A stretch of DNA of 45,934 nt, from positions 1 to 45,934 of the forward strand of contig JNDT01001661.1 in assembly GCA_000697055.1 (NCBI GenBank). The letters are read 5' to 3'. The translations under genes and the position numbers were made by a program. The DNA comes from Saksenaea vasiformis B4078 (lineage: Eukaryota; Mucoromycota; Mucoromycetes; Mucorales; Saksenaeaceae). Shown in pieces: positions 22,787-34,010 of this stretch (the stretch's first letter is position 1; each line of letters begins with the position of its first letter). The notes beneath the pieces are model-generated. The model made no database searches and was not told where the DNA came from. It saw nothing but the letters and a program-made list of their open reading frames with translations.

Positions 22787-24573
22787 AAAAGGGAAGGTTA
22801 AACGGAAAAAGAAAAAGTTAAGTCTGAGACGGTAGCTGAACACTTATTCTTAAAGCATCCCAGCAAAACTTCAGTCCCGGTTCCCCTTTTCGCACACAAC
22901 TCTCTTCTTTCTTTTTTTCCTTATTTCAGTAGGAAAGTATACAAGTAAACAAACAAAATAAATGCTTTCTTCTTCTTCTCGCCAAGGCATAATTCGGTGT
23001 TTCAATACGAAAAGAAAACCATGCGAAAGCTGTCACCCCTTTTCGGGTTCCAAAATGAGAGCCTGTCTTCCGTAATGTTTTCTATCACCGGTGTAACCTT
23101 GAAGGAACGGAAGATCACCGTATGTCTGTACCTTGCAGTAACCGCCTTAAAAGGGTAGTATGCTTTTCTAATCCGTCTTGGACTAACAATACAATGGAAT
23201 CTTACCAACAAGAAGTCTACCTAGACTCACTCCGCACACTCGTCAGAATCGAAGAAAAGAGGGTCGGATTTGTGAAGCCAATTCCACTAAATGTTTTAAC
23301 TGTGTTGGCAGATGGGGCATAACTAGCATAAACTTCCCAAAGAACCGTCTCTCTCTCTCTTTCCTTGATGAATTTGCGTTCTACATTAACATGAAGCGTA
23401 GTACGACATGGCCCAAAAAGGGGTCCATTTGTAGTGATCACCGCGCCAGAAAGCCGCTACGACCTCGTCATTAAATGCAGTTTGAAAGCGATTGCTCTGT
23501 TCGAATATGGGCAGATGTTTTTCTTTTCTTTACCGAATATATGGTGGAATGCAGCACTGCTCCTCTCCCATGCAACAATGGTATCGGCTGCTGAGATGAT
23601 GACTTAATATGAGCAGAAAAAACACCGAAAACTTTCTATATCTAGCTCAAAAAAAAATTTAACTGCAGAGAACTGTTTTCTCTTTGCCCATTCATTCATT
23701 ACTGCGAAGACTGTTCCTTCCATGGTGGCAAAATATTACAACAACTAAATGTCGTTATTTTGCAACACCTTACGTATACATAACGATCTAGGCTGGAAAA
23801 GCGTACGACATGTCTAATATAAGATGTCCATCTTTGTGGTAAAGATAGGTGAAAGATAGGTATGATTAAAGGTCATTCTATCTTTATGATTGGTTTTAGA
23901 GTGACTATATCTCAACGGCCAATATTACGATAACCTTTTGCGCCATCGCCTTTTTGTCGTATGCTACTTGCGTTGGCGCTGTGCTTCGAAGCTTGGGTTG
24001 CTAGTTGATCAGCCTGTTACTGAATACTGGTTTCGTGTATATCTTCAAGTCTCAAATTGATTTCAGAATTCACAGACGTTCTTGCTTTCAAATATGGTTT
24101 CTTTGAGAGACTAAACAGATTCTTCTTCCGAGCTGAGAACTCTGAGTGCATCTTTGGGGGTTTATCCCTATCGCATTGTGTTGTTCACTAGTCACAGTTA
24201 CGTTCTTTGGCGGTGTTGCGGAAAATGGTGATAAACAGAGTTGCTTATTTATACTTTCATTGATAAAATCGCTAAATATGACAACACCTACGTAATCTTC
24301 AAAGGACTGTAAATCAGCTATAGAATGAATTACTGTACGTAAGAGCTGTTCCTCATGGTGTCTGTACGAGCGTCCTTGCAACTCACGGCCTGGTCCATAC
24401 TCAGATTACTTTGTCACACATCCTCAATAAAACAAACATCCATGATGGTCAAATATTTTCCAAGGAACGAAGGACCTGATACTGGCGGCAGGCCTGCTGT
24501 AACAATAATAAAGAATCATCTAGGAGGCCCCCCAGCGTATTCTAACCATTATCTATCAGCTTATTGCCAAATC
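22787..24573. other. Gene-poor stretch with ORF scraps
   Basis: Upstream of tricalbin there are protein-like minus-strand scraps at 23217-23441 (ITTNGPLFGPCRTTLHVNV onward), 23002-23211 and 24088-24381. None has a recognisable domain or a closed structure. The rest is AT-rich with stops in all frames. I read it as remnants of mobile or dead genes. Confidence 0.4.
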
Positions 24574-24955
24574 TCACAGACCATCCATGCTGAGGCTGGC
24601 TTTCGAAAAATTCTGAGCGTACGTTTCCGCAGTTGCTAGTCTTGAGAAAAGCTGTCTAAATGCTAATTTTTTTTTTTTTTGGTGTAGCAAGGCCTGCCAG
24701 TCGTTACGTTGTTGAAGCATGTTACAAGCCGTTCCTAGAAGTACAGTTTCGTTCGTTGCATTGAACCATGAGTAACTCTTGTCTTCACTGACTTGTGAAT
24801 AGCATAAGCATTCCTGCAAATCCTCCCCTATCCTAATGGTAAGACATGGATACTGTCCTGATGACGATCCCTTCTGTCCTAACAGGTACTTGAACAGTTG
24901 CACTGAATAGAGATGTCAGTCCAATAATAACTAGCATCAACCTTATGCTATTCAT
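24574..24955 (-). pseudogene. Possible small secreted protein, frameshifted
   Basis: From ATG 24955 the first 18 residues (MNSIRLMLVIIGLTSLFS) look like a signal peptide. The matching body lies one base out of frame from about 24900: a cysteine-containing segment with ECLCYSQVSEDKSYSW and ETVLLGTACNMLQQ. The body runs into a 15-base A tract (minus strand) at about 24667-24681. I infer a secreted-protein gene broken by a one-base shift, or one whose intron I cannot see. The family is not recognised. Confidence 0.35.
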
Positions 24956-25130
24956 GAGAACACTTCTCAAGGCTATTATCAGGTATTATTTTCACTGATG
25001 TGACACATCCCTCCAGACCGTGTCAATTTGATCGTGCCTCGTCGTCTTTTAATCACTCCTATCGAAACAACAACACGTTCGCCCATGTTTCTATTCATCT
25101 ACAATCCCTGAAGGAAGACTTGTCTTTTTT

Positions 25131-25346
25131 TTAGTTCATCAACTCTATGATCCTCGGATAAACATTTGGATTGGGGCACATGATAGTCTGAGAAGAATGA
25201 AACAAAGAAAAGTTGGATTCAAACGTTTCTCTGAAGGGATCACCCAAAAATGGAATATGATAAAATTGGCGACGCACAGGGAGGTCGTACAAGATGGCAT
25301 GAAAGGTAGTACAGATAAGCACAATCACCAATGTTAAAGGTCTCAC
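25131..25346 (-). CDS. Short hypothetical protein with N-terminal hydrophobic segment
   Basis: A 71-codon frame starts with MRPLTLVIVLICTTFHAIL, a likely signal peptide or membrane segment, followed by a soluble part with one cysteine. The stop is at 25131-25133. No homologue is recognised and no supporting intron is seen. It could be a real small secreted protein or part of the relic zone; codon use gives no decisive hint. Confidence 0.3.
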   Translation of the reverse strand: MRPLTLVIVLICTTFHAILYDLPVRRQFYHIPFLGDPFRETFESNFSLFHSSQTIMCPNPNVYPRIIELMN

Positions 25347-25807
25347 GACATTCTGATAATGAGGGCGGGTTTAGCATAAGGGTTATGTTTTTCATATGAA
25401 ATGGAAAAAAAAAAAGAAGAAACTTATCGAAGACCGTTCAAAGCTTGGAGGAATTCCTAACAACCCGAATGACACTTGATATCCGGAGTAAGAAAAGGAA
25501 GAACGTTGTTCAAAGCAAGTCTGCGCGATTGTCACACACGTCTTGCTTGTCCAAACTGGGGGGAGTCGGTGGGGATGTTTAAGTGGTTTTTTTTTTTTTC
25601 ATTCATGATATTTACAACATAGTGTACAAAGGAATCGAGCTAATCTGATGGGGTCGAGCTCGACCAGGAGCAAATCCTTTGGAGCCATCATTTTTAGGTT
25701 GAATTACCTCTCGAATAGGAAGAAACGTTTTGATAGGCGAATGCCTACGGAAAGAGAACAGATATAAGTAAAACTTACAGTTTTTTTTTCTTTTTTCAAC
25801 TGATAAA
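25347..25807. other. Intergenic, 3' flank of the disordered protein gene
   Basis: No gene is seen. It has A tracts near 25405, a T tract near 25590 and a T-rich run near 25785. A plus-strand reading gives only short frames. Confidence 0.5.
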
Positions 25808-26753
25808 TTACGAAGGCCGTCTCATCTCGAGGATCCGTTCCGAAGCTTCAATACCGAGTTGGTTTTCCGCATTCTCGATGTATTGCAATAATTGTTCCTT
25901 CGTGTACTGTATTGTCACAGGAGTAGAAACATCGGTGATGTCATTGAGTGTCTTACATAGTTCAGTTGTCGAAGAAGAGGTCGGGGTCTGCAAAGACGGC
26001 GATGGGGGTGTTTCAGTTGCCGTGCTTGTAGAAGATGTGCTTATGCATGGAAGAGGACGCCAGTTAGAGATGGTATCTTCCATCTCCATATCAATCAAAT
26101 TGATACATGTTGTTTGATTGAATTCGAATGGTGTGTGAACGGTCAAATCGTGATCGGACTGTGAAGCCAGCTTGTTATCACAATCTTGTTTGAAACGACT
26201 CCAATCATCCACTAATGGGCCTGATCCCCAAACTTGTGATTTTTCGAAATCCTCTTGATCATACACGTTGTCAATGCCATGTATTAATGTTATCGGTATT
26301 TCATCTGATCCACCTAACATGATAGGTTACAAGAGATTGTATCACTTTGAGTTAGACCTACGTTTAGAAGCAGGCTTTCTATGATTTTCACCATCATTAT
26401 CGTCATCATTCTCTTTGTGAGCCCACACGCTTGTCAAACTGCTGCGATCTTCATTCTTTTCTTTGAGTTTAAGAATCACTGGTACTGGAGGATCGGTCGT
26501 AAAATGTTCAGATTTCTTTGTTGTCGCTTCCTTTTCCCTGGCTTCTTTTGCTGTAGATAAAGATGGGGGGAATTGGTCAATGCACTTGAGGTTGAGCAAG
26601 AAAAGAACAGAAGGCTTTTTTTTTCTTTTCTTCTTTACCTAGCTGAAGTGCTTTTTGATTCCAAGGGCTAATCGAAACAACACCTTTTGCTCTGGGAACA
26701 GACGGTTTCGTTTTGCTTCGAAAGCGGCGTTGAGTAGCCACCGTGTCCGACAT
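25808..26753 (-). CDS. Hypothetical disordered protein, 269 residues
   Basis: Three exons (26639-26753, 26362-26550, 25808-26313) join in frame to 269 residues. I chose ATG 26753 (MSDTVATQRRFRSK) over an in-frame ATG at 26891 because the sequence between them reads like a poly-pyrimidine 5' flank. The N-terminus is basic, the middle is charged with an acidic run (NDDDNDG), and the C-terminal third is Ser/Thr/Pro-rich. The last 30 residues, from TKEQLLQYIENAENQLG, look like an amphipathic helix. Introns are regular GT-AG. I do not recognise a family. The composition suggests a nuclear or regulatory scaffold, which is only inference. Confidence 0.75.
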
Positions 26754-27103
26754 CTTTTTGTCAGTGGAAAAAAAGAAAAAAGAAAAAAAGAGAGAGATGC
26801 AAGGAACAACGAAAATTTGATGTCTCCCATTTGCCTTAAGAAGTGACTTGTCATTTAAACGTTCAGTACTGTTCACTGTCACCTTTTTCATGCTACGGGA
26901 TGATCACACGCAAAAAACGCACACTCATATAAACCACAAATCAAAACAGGGATCGCAGTAGCGGAAAAAAAATAGTGTACAGAAAGAGGAAAAAAAGGTT
27001 CAATTGACATGAAGTAAAAGAAAGAAAAGAAGATATACATGTAATGAAGATAATATGGGGGGATATTTTTTTTTCTTTTTTCTCTGCCTCCTATATTGCA
27101 TGT
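26754..27103. other. Intergenic between the disordered protein gene and SCAMP
   Basis: This short region is the 5' flank of one minus-strand gene and the 3' flank of the next. It is A- and T-tract rich. No gene or RNA is seen. Confidence 0.5.
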
Positions 27104-28226
27104 TTATCGTCGTGTTGCACTGTTCCATGCGACATTCACTGCAGCATCACGCGCTGCAGGTGATTTGCCGATATGAACAAGAGCATCATTCTTAGCTTCA
27201 CTAAACGTATGACCCGCCGCCCTGTAGTGATCGTATGTTCGCTTGTACAGAAACAGTGCCATCACTCCCATCACGATCCAACATACGGCAGCAAGAATTG
27301 TGAACACGCCAGTCGTGATATATCCATCCGAAAATAAGGTAACCACTAAAATCAAACCAGCACCACCACTAACCCAAAAAATTTAGAAAAAGAAAAAGTT
27401 TTGTTGTTTAGTTATTGAGAAAACGCCCCTCTCTACACCAACTTACGTGGATGGAATGCCAACCGCCATGTAGAACGTATAAAGAATATGGAATCCATTG
27501 AAAATGAAGTAGAAATCTATTGGGGAAAGATGATGATGAACAATGGTTATTTTGCGGAGTTGATCTATCGCTGAACTTACAGTAGTACAAAGAGACCTCC
27601 TTCATATACGCGTTATAAACCGGACGGTACCACAAAAAGAAACTGGCCAAGGTATGGGTGAACATCTGGGTAAGAGCAATACCCATATTTGTCGGTGCAG
27701 AAGTAACAGATGGTGGATGCGATACCAGCAGGCAAAGGCAGGCGATAAAGTTCAGAACAAGTGTAAGTTCGAACAAAAGCCATTCGCGATAAATCCACCA
27801 CATCGTCGACTGATGCTGTAGAGGGATCTCGGTGTTGATATCAAGATACATCAATGGAAAACAAGGCGGAAAGTTGTTAGCGGCTGGGCGCTGCGCACGT
27901 CGTTGCTGCTCTTCCAATGCTCTTTCTCGATCAGCCAACTCCCGCTCTTTTTGCCGCAACGCCTCCTCTCTCGCTTGCAATGGATCCCCATTACTCGATG
28001 TTGCTTGTGGTTTATTGTTCACATTAACGGCATAAGGGTCATGGGTATCAGATAACTGTTGGTACGATGTGCCTGAGAAGTCTTCCGTGGGAGCTGCTGT
28101 TTTATTAGAGCCTTCCTCAAAGCCAAAAGAGTCCTCTTCGCGATGCGAATTTAAGGCTGAAGTAATGGTAGGGTCTTGGAATGGATTGGCAGGATCGTCG
28201 AAAGGACTGGTTTGTTGATGAGCCAT
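27104..28226 (-). CDS. Secretory carrier-associated membrane protein (SCAMP)
   Basis: Three exons (27581-28226, 27447-27516, 27104-27368) give 326 residues. SCAMPs are tetraspanning proteins of post-Golgi and endosomal membranes that act in vesicle recycling and exocytosis. Visible layout: N-terminal ANPFQDP, an NPF motif for EH-domain partners; a charged coiled coil (residues about 80-110) with EEALRQKERELADRERALEE; a Pro-Cys entry segment (NNFPPCFPLMYLDI); four hydrophobic helices; and between helices 2 and 3 the family loop LWYRPVYNAYMKEVSLYYY. The C-terminal tail is FSEAKNDALVHIGKSP. Length and order match the family. Both introns are GT-AG and keep frame. Confidence 0.93.
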
Positions 28227-28605
28227 GGTGGATGACTTGGCAAAACGAGAAGAAAGGAGAAAATTAGGCGGTATTTCCGACGGCCCAGAAATGCCAAATT
28301 TTTCACCGGTGAATTAACGGCTAAATTATTTTCCATATTGGAAGGTTCTACGAGGGGGAGGGTGAAAGAATGTTTAAGAGCGGATAACGTCTTGACGGGG
28401 GATGCTGATAATAATAAGCTGTCTTCACGCTATGGATGCTCTGATTTGTTATAGCTATCTTCTGCTTTATGTACTGCCGACCTGAGTTGCAACGGAGTAC
28501 GATACATGGCCGCTGTAGTTAATAGGCCACTTAGAGTCGTGCTTCTATACCTTGTTACGTTTAACGCCATTCATTACTATCTGACATTTCCTTTAAGGAA
28601 ATGAT
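28227..28605. other. SCAMP promoter side
   Basis: No gene is seen. A plus-strand relic begins just after it. Confidence 0.5.
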
Positions 28606-29286
28606 ATGGATAATCTTATCATCACTGATCTGCTCCAGGCTGCTGGATCAGCTCACTGTCTACAAAGTACGGTACTTGGGTTCGATCCTGCTGGAAGGAA
28701 TTTTCACACACTGGATGCTTCAGAGGCTTCCGCTGTAAGTGGTGCAATTTCACAAAAGCAAAGCATCCTAGGGACCGTTTCTGATCCGAAGGCCGTAAAG
28801 TCGTGGTTGCTTTAGGACGTCTTTGCTGCAGAGAAGGAGTTAAAAAGGAGCATCGCCACATGCTTGGAAGTGGTTAACACTCCAACCGTTGGCACAAAGA
28901 AAGTTGCTCAAGGTCTATATCGAGGACGTGTATAGGACAGGATAGCTGTAAACAAAGATTACGGAGAAAGTAACACCGCATAGCGGCTGTAAACATGGGA
29001 TACCAATAACGGCGATCGGGACAGAGGACGATGTGTTGGTTCTACTGCCAGAGGGCATATTAAATGGGGCGTAAAACAGCTTAAAAAAGTCATGAACATA
29101 TGCCCAGTCTGTATGACTAATGAGTACCACTCCTTGCAGACTTGGGTGTGTTCTATTTTAAAAGATTGTCTATCCATGGGTTGGTCGCGTTATCCACGAT
29201 CAAACAGCACTTCTAGCAGCGTAAACTCGAAATACATTGCATACAAATTCGGCGAGCAATACAGAATCAGGACATCTAGCCCGCAT
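28606..29286 (+). pseudogene. Broken ORF of unknown family, possibly mobile-element derived
   Basis: Two protein-like parts lie in the same orientation. The first (28606-28815, then continuing in frame past the stop to about 28935) contains LGFDPAGRNFHTLDASEASA and after the stop RSIATCLEVVNTPTVGTKK. The second (29092-29286) contains CPVCMTNEYHSLQTWVCSIL and ends FGEQYRIRTSSPH before a stop. A linking stretch between them has stops in every frame. The Cys pair may bind zinc. I infer a decayed gene about 680 bp long, likely repeated elsewhere in the genome, but I cannot name it. Confidence 0.4.
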
Positions 29287-29313
29287 TAGCGATCTGGTTG
29301 GGCCACTGTAAAC

Positions 29314-29318
<5 letters not shown>

Positions 29319-29347
<29 letters not shown>
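29319..29347. repeat. (CT)n microsatellite
   Basis: About 14 uninterrupted CT units between the relic and the MBOAT gene. Confidence 0.95.
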
Positions 29348-29351
<4 letters not shown>

Positions 29352-29853
29352 TATGAACAACATTGAAGTCATTGGGCCCGAACCGAGAACTGGAAACAGC
29401 CCTTTTCTAGGCGATACCACCGTGAAGATGCCTCAAATCCGTTTCTAATCAACTTAATCAATGGCTATTTGTTTAAATGTAGATGTGTGCAATCATCAGC
29501 AAAAGAGGCAAGTATTCATTATCACTCTACTTACCGTGATGGCCTCTTATGCGACTTATGCTGCTGATAGGCTGAGCTGACAGGTAATCATTGCACGACG
29601 GCATCATGCAGCAAGGTACCACTTGACGTATTTTTTGAATCCCGTATCAATATGGCTTATAGACATGTTATATCGATGGGCTTCCTGCTTCGTCGATCAC
29701 CAGCCATCGCAGCTATCGGAGTTAATGAGATTCCATGCTGCAAAGTGAAAACGCCACACAACACACTCATACATAAATCCAGGATAGTTCTCCTTAATTT
29801 TATCTTCCTCTCTCTCTCTTTTTTTTTTCTTTGTTGTCCTGTATTCTCCCAAC
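29348..29853. other. 5' flank of the MBOAT gene
   Basis: No gene is recognised. The last 60 bp before the ATG are strongly pyrimidine-rich on the plus strand, a common fungal promoter/5' UTR feature. Confidence 0.5.
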
Positions 29854-31516
29854 ATGGACGCTTTTTTTGTGAGAGCGGCCAATTTTCTGGGTGGAAAGGT
29901 CCCTCCCGATCACCTCAAACTAGCAGCCTGTATTTTGTCGACCTATCCTAATGCATTGCTCTTCCGAAGATTCCCTGCCAATAATCTCAACCTAAAACAT
30001 CTTTTCTCTATTGCCTCCACCACTTTTATCATGTTACCCGTCCTCCAGTCTTATATTGGATTCGCTCATATAATGCTTACATGTCTTTCAACGTATTTAT
30101 TAATGAAATATTACCATGGTGCTCGGGGCCCATGGATCAATTTTGTCTTGACCATGACAAGCATGTCTATCTGGTATGTCGATAGCAGCAGTAGTTAAGT
30201 AGTTAGAAGTTTTGAGAGCTGACAGCAAAATTTTTATTTATTTAGTCATCTCGATCGTCAATGGAAAGGCTATTATGGCGATACGACTTTGGATTATTCA
30301 GGAGCTCTGATGGTCTTGACAATTAAACTTTCCTCGTTTGCATGGTGTGTTCGCGATGGACGAATGAAGGATCAAACCAAGCTTACGGAGTATAACCAGC
30401 GCATGAAAGTTGAACAGTATCCGACGGCAGTTGAGTTTTTCGGATGGGCTTTATTTTTTGGTGGTTTCTTGACGGGGCCGGCATGCGAATTCATGGATTA
30501 CATGCGGTTTATAAATCCTCAACCAGGAGAGAAGAAGAACCATGAAACGGTGTGGAAGCCTGCAGCTCTGTCAGTGGCAAAGGGACTTTTCTTTTGCGCC
30601 ATCTTGATCAAATGGGCCCCCACCATGAACTATTTTGCTGCATTGGAACCCTCCTGGGATCGTTTACCATTCTATAAAAGGTGCGAAGTAACACACGTCA
30701 GGTTTTTTTTATCGTACTTACTTACTTTTACACCCTGCAGATTTTTATTCCTTCAAGTGGCAGGTCTAATGACACGAAGCAAGTACTATGTTGTCTGGTC
30801 ACTTGCACAGGGAGCTTGTATCATTGCTGGATTTGGTTTCAATGGTTATGATGAACAAGGACGTGCTCGATGGGATCGTCTAGTCAATGTTCGTATTATG
30901 GATGTGGAAACAGCTGAATCATACAAGTTATTGGGTGAAGCTTGGAATATCGGAGCCAACGTTTGGCTGAGAAACTATGTGTATTTGCGAATGACTCCTG
31001 CAGGGGCAAAACCCAAACCATCCAGTGCGATTGTTACTTACGCTGTTTCGTCCATGTGGCATGGTTTCCATCCAGGCTATTACTGCAAGTGAAAAAGAAG
31101 AGATTCCCCCAATAGCTAATATTTCTTTTTTTTTTTCTATAGTCATGTTTATCTCAGTTTCTTTTCTGCAGATTCTTGCACGCAAGGTCCGACGTTGTCT
31201 TCGTCCACTCATGTTCACACCAGATGGAAAACAAGCTTTACCATTCCGTAACACAGCATATAACAAGATTGGATGGATCATGACAATGGGTATCATGAAT
31301 ATTCTTATTGCACCATTTGATGTATTATACGTCTCAAGAACGATGCACATTTGGCGTGGTGTCTATTTCTTCCATGTTTGGTTTTATTTCGCGGCTTTGG
31401 CGGTTTGGTACGTGTCCCATCCGTATCTACTTGCATTGCAGAAACGTAGAATGGAAAAAGCAGGTTTGATGCATGAAACTACGCCGAAAGATACCAGATC
31501 TGGAAAGACAGACTAA
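29854..31516 (+). CDS. ALE1: MBOAT lysophospholipid acyltransferase (Ale1/Lpt1 type)
   Basis: Four exons (29854-30173, 30246-30680, 30741-31084, 31143-31516) encode 490 residues. The enzyme re-acylates lysophospholipids in the ER membrane (Lands cycle). Family blocks visible: HLDRQWKGYYGD after exon 1, FGWALFFGGFLTGPACEFMD, WNIGANVWLRNYVYLRM, and the catalytic His of MBOAT enzymes in SSMWHGFHPGYY (His359), followed by VRRCLRPLMF. Many hydrophobic helices fit the fold. The length is close to the roughly 500-620 of fungal Ale1. The C-terminus is basic and lacks a clear KKXX signal. Intron 3 uses a GC donor (GCAAGT at 31085) and the frame closes correctly as YYFMFISVSFLQI. DPM2 lies convergent downstream. 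Confidence 0.93.
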
Positions 31517-31638
31517 CAAAAGAAAAAAACAAAAGGAGGTTGCAAAGTAACCATACATGAGATTTACACAAGAAAAGAAAAGAAGCCAAAAATCTGTATT
31601 TTTTCTGTTTTTTCATTCTTTTTCTTTTTTTTTCTTTT

Positions 31639-32020
31639 TTACTTTGCTTTTTTCGTCTGTTTGTTCTTGTTTTTGATAGTTGTCCATACGAGAATTGCAG
31701 CAATACCAAATACTCCACAGATCAAAATAAAAAGAGGTAAACGGATAGCGTATTCCCACGGTGGAAATAAATACTGAAATAGGCTATCTTCATCAGCAAA
31801 TGGCTGTCAAATAATAATAAAAGAGGTTTCTTAGTGGATACGAACAACTATCACATTCAAACACCTTCTCCTTACCAAAACCAACGCCCAAAGCGTATAA
31901 TATGTAAATATAAAGATGGCTGCCAAAAAAGCACCAGCACCTACAATTTTATCTACAGCAGAGCCCTAAACATTGATGATGAGGACCTTTCATTGCCATG
32001 ATGATCCAGTAACTTACCAT
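31639..32020 (-). CDS. DPM2: DPM2, regulatory subunit of dolichol-phosphate-mannose synthase
   Basis: Exons 32018-32020 (exactly ATG), 31876-31965 and 31639-31803 give 85 residues, the standard DPM2 size. The sequence starts MGSAVDKIVGAGAFLAAIF and has FTYYTLWALVLPFADED between its two transmembrane helices; the second helix is LPLFILICGVFGIAAILVW with a lysine-rich tail. DPM2 sits in the ER membrane and stabilises the Dpm1-Dpm3 synthase that makes dolichol-phosphate-mannose for N-glycans, O-mannose and GPI anchors. The ORF is too short and too split to appear as one open frame. The intron placed right after the start codon is notable. The MBOAT gene stops only 122 bp away on the other strand. 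The DPM3 gene is 4.3 kb downstream. Confidence 0.92.
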
Positions 32021-32640
32021 GGAAGATGGTTAGGTAAAGAAGGTTAAGGCGCGCATTCCTCTGCGTACGCTGGGAATGAATTCGCAAGTCGCAACAATTT
32101 TTTGGAGTCACGTACAGCACCGAGGCACATCGCGTCGCAGCTCGAAACAATAAGCTTGGCATTTAGTGAACCATTTCTCTATGTTGCTCTATATAAGGGA
32201 CCCTCGATGGATGTAGAATTTACAGAGTAGCGTAAATAATTTGCCTGGCAAGCAGGCTTTCATTCCAGTCCTCTTTTTTTTTTTTTCTTGGGGCTGACAG
32301 TGTATGCCTGGACCAATTTGAGCGAATGACAGCTCTAGAACGAAGTGTGGATATTAAGGGGAGCCAACCCTACCATAAAAGTAACAAACTGAACAAATGC
32401 TTTTAGTTCTTCATAGAAATAGCTTATACTGTAGATAACGTCCAGTTTTTGACTAATCAATATTTTTTTTTTTTAGTTGTAATGATCTACAATTGAAGTC
32501 GGCCATCTCAGCAAGATCCAACACCTTCGTCTTCAACGACCAAATCCAAAATAGTTCCTACATATTGCCGTTGAACTCTCATGAAATATAAAGTAAACAT
32601 ATGACTCGTCTGATAAAGTCGATAGAATAGAATTGACTGC
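32021..32640. other. DPM2 promoter side and unassigned sequence
   Basis: No gene is seen. A T tract lies at about 32274-32287 and another near 32462-32474. Confidence 0.5.
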
Positions 32641-33063
32641 AATTACCGAATCCGATCAAATCCAGAGGGACTCCCACCAAGCGAAGATAATAATAATAAC
32701 GAGGCGTTAGATGTGCCACTACACGTTCAATACCTGGACAACTTGCGAGATCGACTAAAGCAGAAAATGGAACAACCACCTAAAAAATGTTCCCAAATGC
32801 TGCTAGGACCAACGTTAATTGGGTGACTCCACCTAGTCTGTTCTTTTGCTCTCCGTCGTCAATCAAGATTGAACCCATCACCGCTTTACTATCCTCGCGT
32901 ATTCGTGTGGCTGATCCATCTCATCAAGGATTTCAAATGCCCTCAATTCTCTGGAAAGTTTCGCGTGCGTGGCTGGGTAACAGTATTTCCACAGTTGCTT
33001 GTCGCGCATCTTGAGATCGATACCGGGGTTTCTCTCATCACTCTGCCGTCTTTTCGATTTTGA
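32641..33063 (+). pseudogene. Relic of a DUF6729-like domain protein
   Basis: Plus-strand readable pieces follow in order: DVPLHVQYLDNLRDRLKQ, then NWVTPPSLFF in a neighbouring frame, then YYPRVFVWLIHLIKDFKCP and FRVRGWVT. This order (a WxPP segment, FYxPRVFVWLPHL-like block, CP-x-C region, then GW) recalls a zinc-binding domain found in fungal transposon-associated proteins and catalogued as DUF6729. A stop after LIG (32822-32824) and frame changes show it is dead. Assignment is from memory of the pattern. Confidence 0.4.
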
Positions 33064-33359
33064 CTTGTCGCCAAGGTGTTGTCTGGGTTGTCCTAATGTC
33101 GGAGGTTAAGAACAGGTAGTGTAAAAAACACAGTAGTATACAAAGAATAGGTTTATTGGGCGTAATAATAAAAAGAATCAAATCAAAGCATGTAAACTAA
33201 ATGTAAAGGGATAAGGTAAACTGCACTACACTAACTACGGTTTCCATAGGGACAATCACAAGAAGCGTAGCAAGGCAAAAATATCCACAGAGACAGCCTT
33301 GTGAGTTATCATATTGCAAGCTCGGGATTCTTGAAGATAGCCTGTCAAAGACCAACAAT

Positions 33360-34010
33360 GCTCACCTCTTGATGAGCCATTCCACGTTTAACCAGAATTG
33401 ATTGATCGGATTGAATTTGGGAGAGAAGGAATGGAGAAAAATGTAGCGGTAGGTATCCACGGTTCAGTAGTAAGCGAATGTTCTATGTTTTTTTTGATTG
33501 CTGTATTGTTGCATTGTCCATAACCACATTGTAGTTTTTGGATTCAGAGTACGTATAGTTTCATCAAGGCATTTTTCCTATCCATTTGCGTCTTCCTATG
33601 TCCTAAGAGAAAGAGAAAAGAAGAGAAAATAAGTACAACCTATTATGTTACTATTGTTTGGCAATGCGGCAAAAAGTGGGAGTCAATAGGCCAGAATGAG
33701 AATGGCGTTTCCGTGGTCGGGTTTCATCAGCACAGGCGACCTAGCCAAAGACAAACTGAGCAGAACAGTCCGGTGCATGATACCTTCACAGTGGTTCAAC
33801 GATATACAGTAAAAGTTTGTCATGCTTCCACCAAGTTCTGTCGTCCTAAAAGATATGTCCATGGATAAAATGTCTACAAAGAAAAAAGCTAGATGCAACC
33901 GTACGATACAATATCTACTTGGTGTTGGTTCTTTCAAATACTTATCTTGGTCGCATTTTCTACGGTTGGGAAAGCGTATCAAATCGGGTGAACATCTAAC
34001 CCCTAACAAG
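33360..34010 (-). pseudogene. Tc1/mariner-IS630-type transposase relic
   Basis: On the minus strand a first piece (34010 to about 33683) includes a segment like the first catalytic block (FFVDILSMDISFRTTELGG, where active relatives have VDESGF). A second piece (about 33555-33375) contains NYNVVMDNATIQQS, the second catalytic Asp block, then GYLPLHFSPF. After a frameshift comes SPKFNPINQFWLNVEWLIKR, where active members have NPIEQFW. The third acidic residue is therefore Asn. Stops and shifts make it inactive. Flanking inverted repeats are not obvious. Confidence 0.6.

Noticed and set aside
28670..28700. A tRNA B-box-like GGTTCGATCC
   Set aside because: No A box or acceptor stem pairs around it, and it lies in a coding relic (GFDPAG).
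29319..29347. Candidate CRISPR-like or functional array in CT repeats
   Set aside because: It is a plain dinucleotide microsatellite without spacers.
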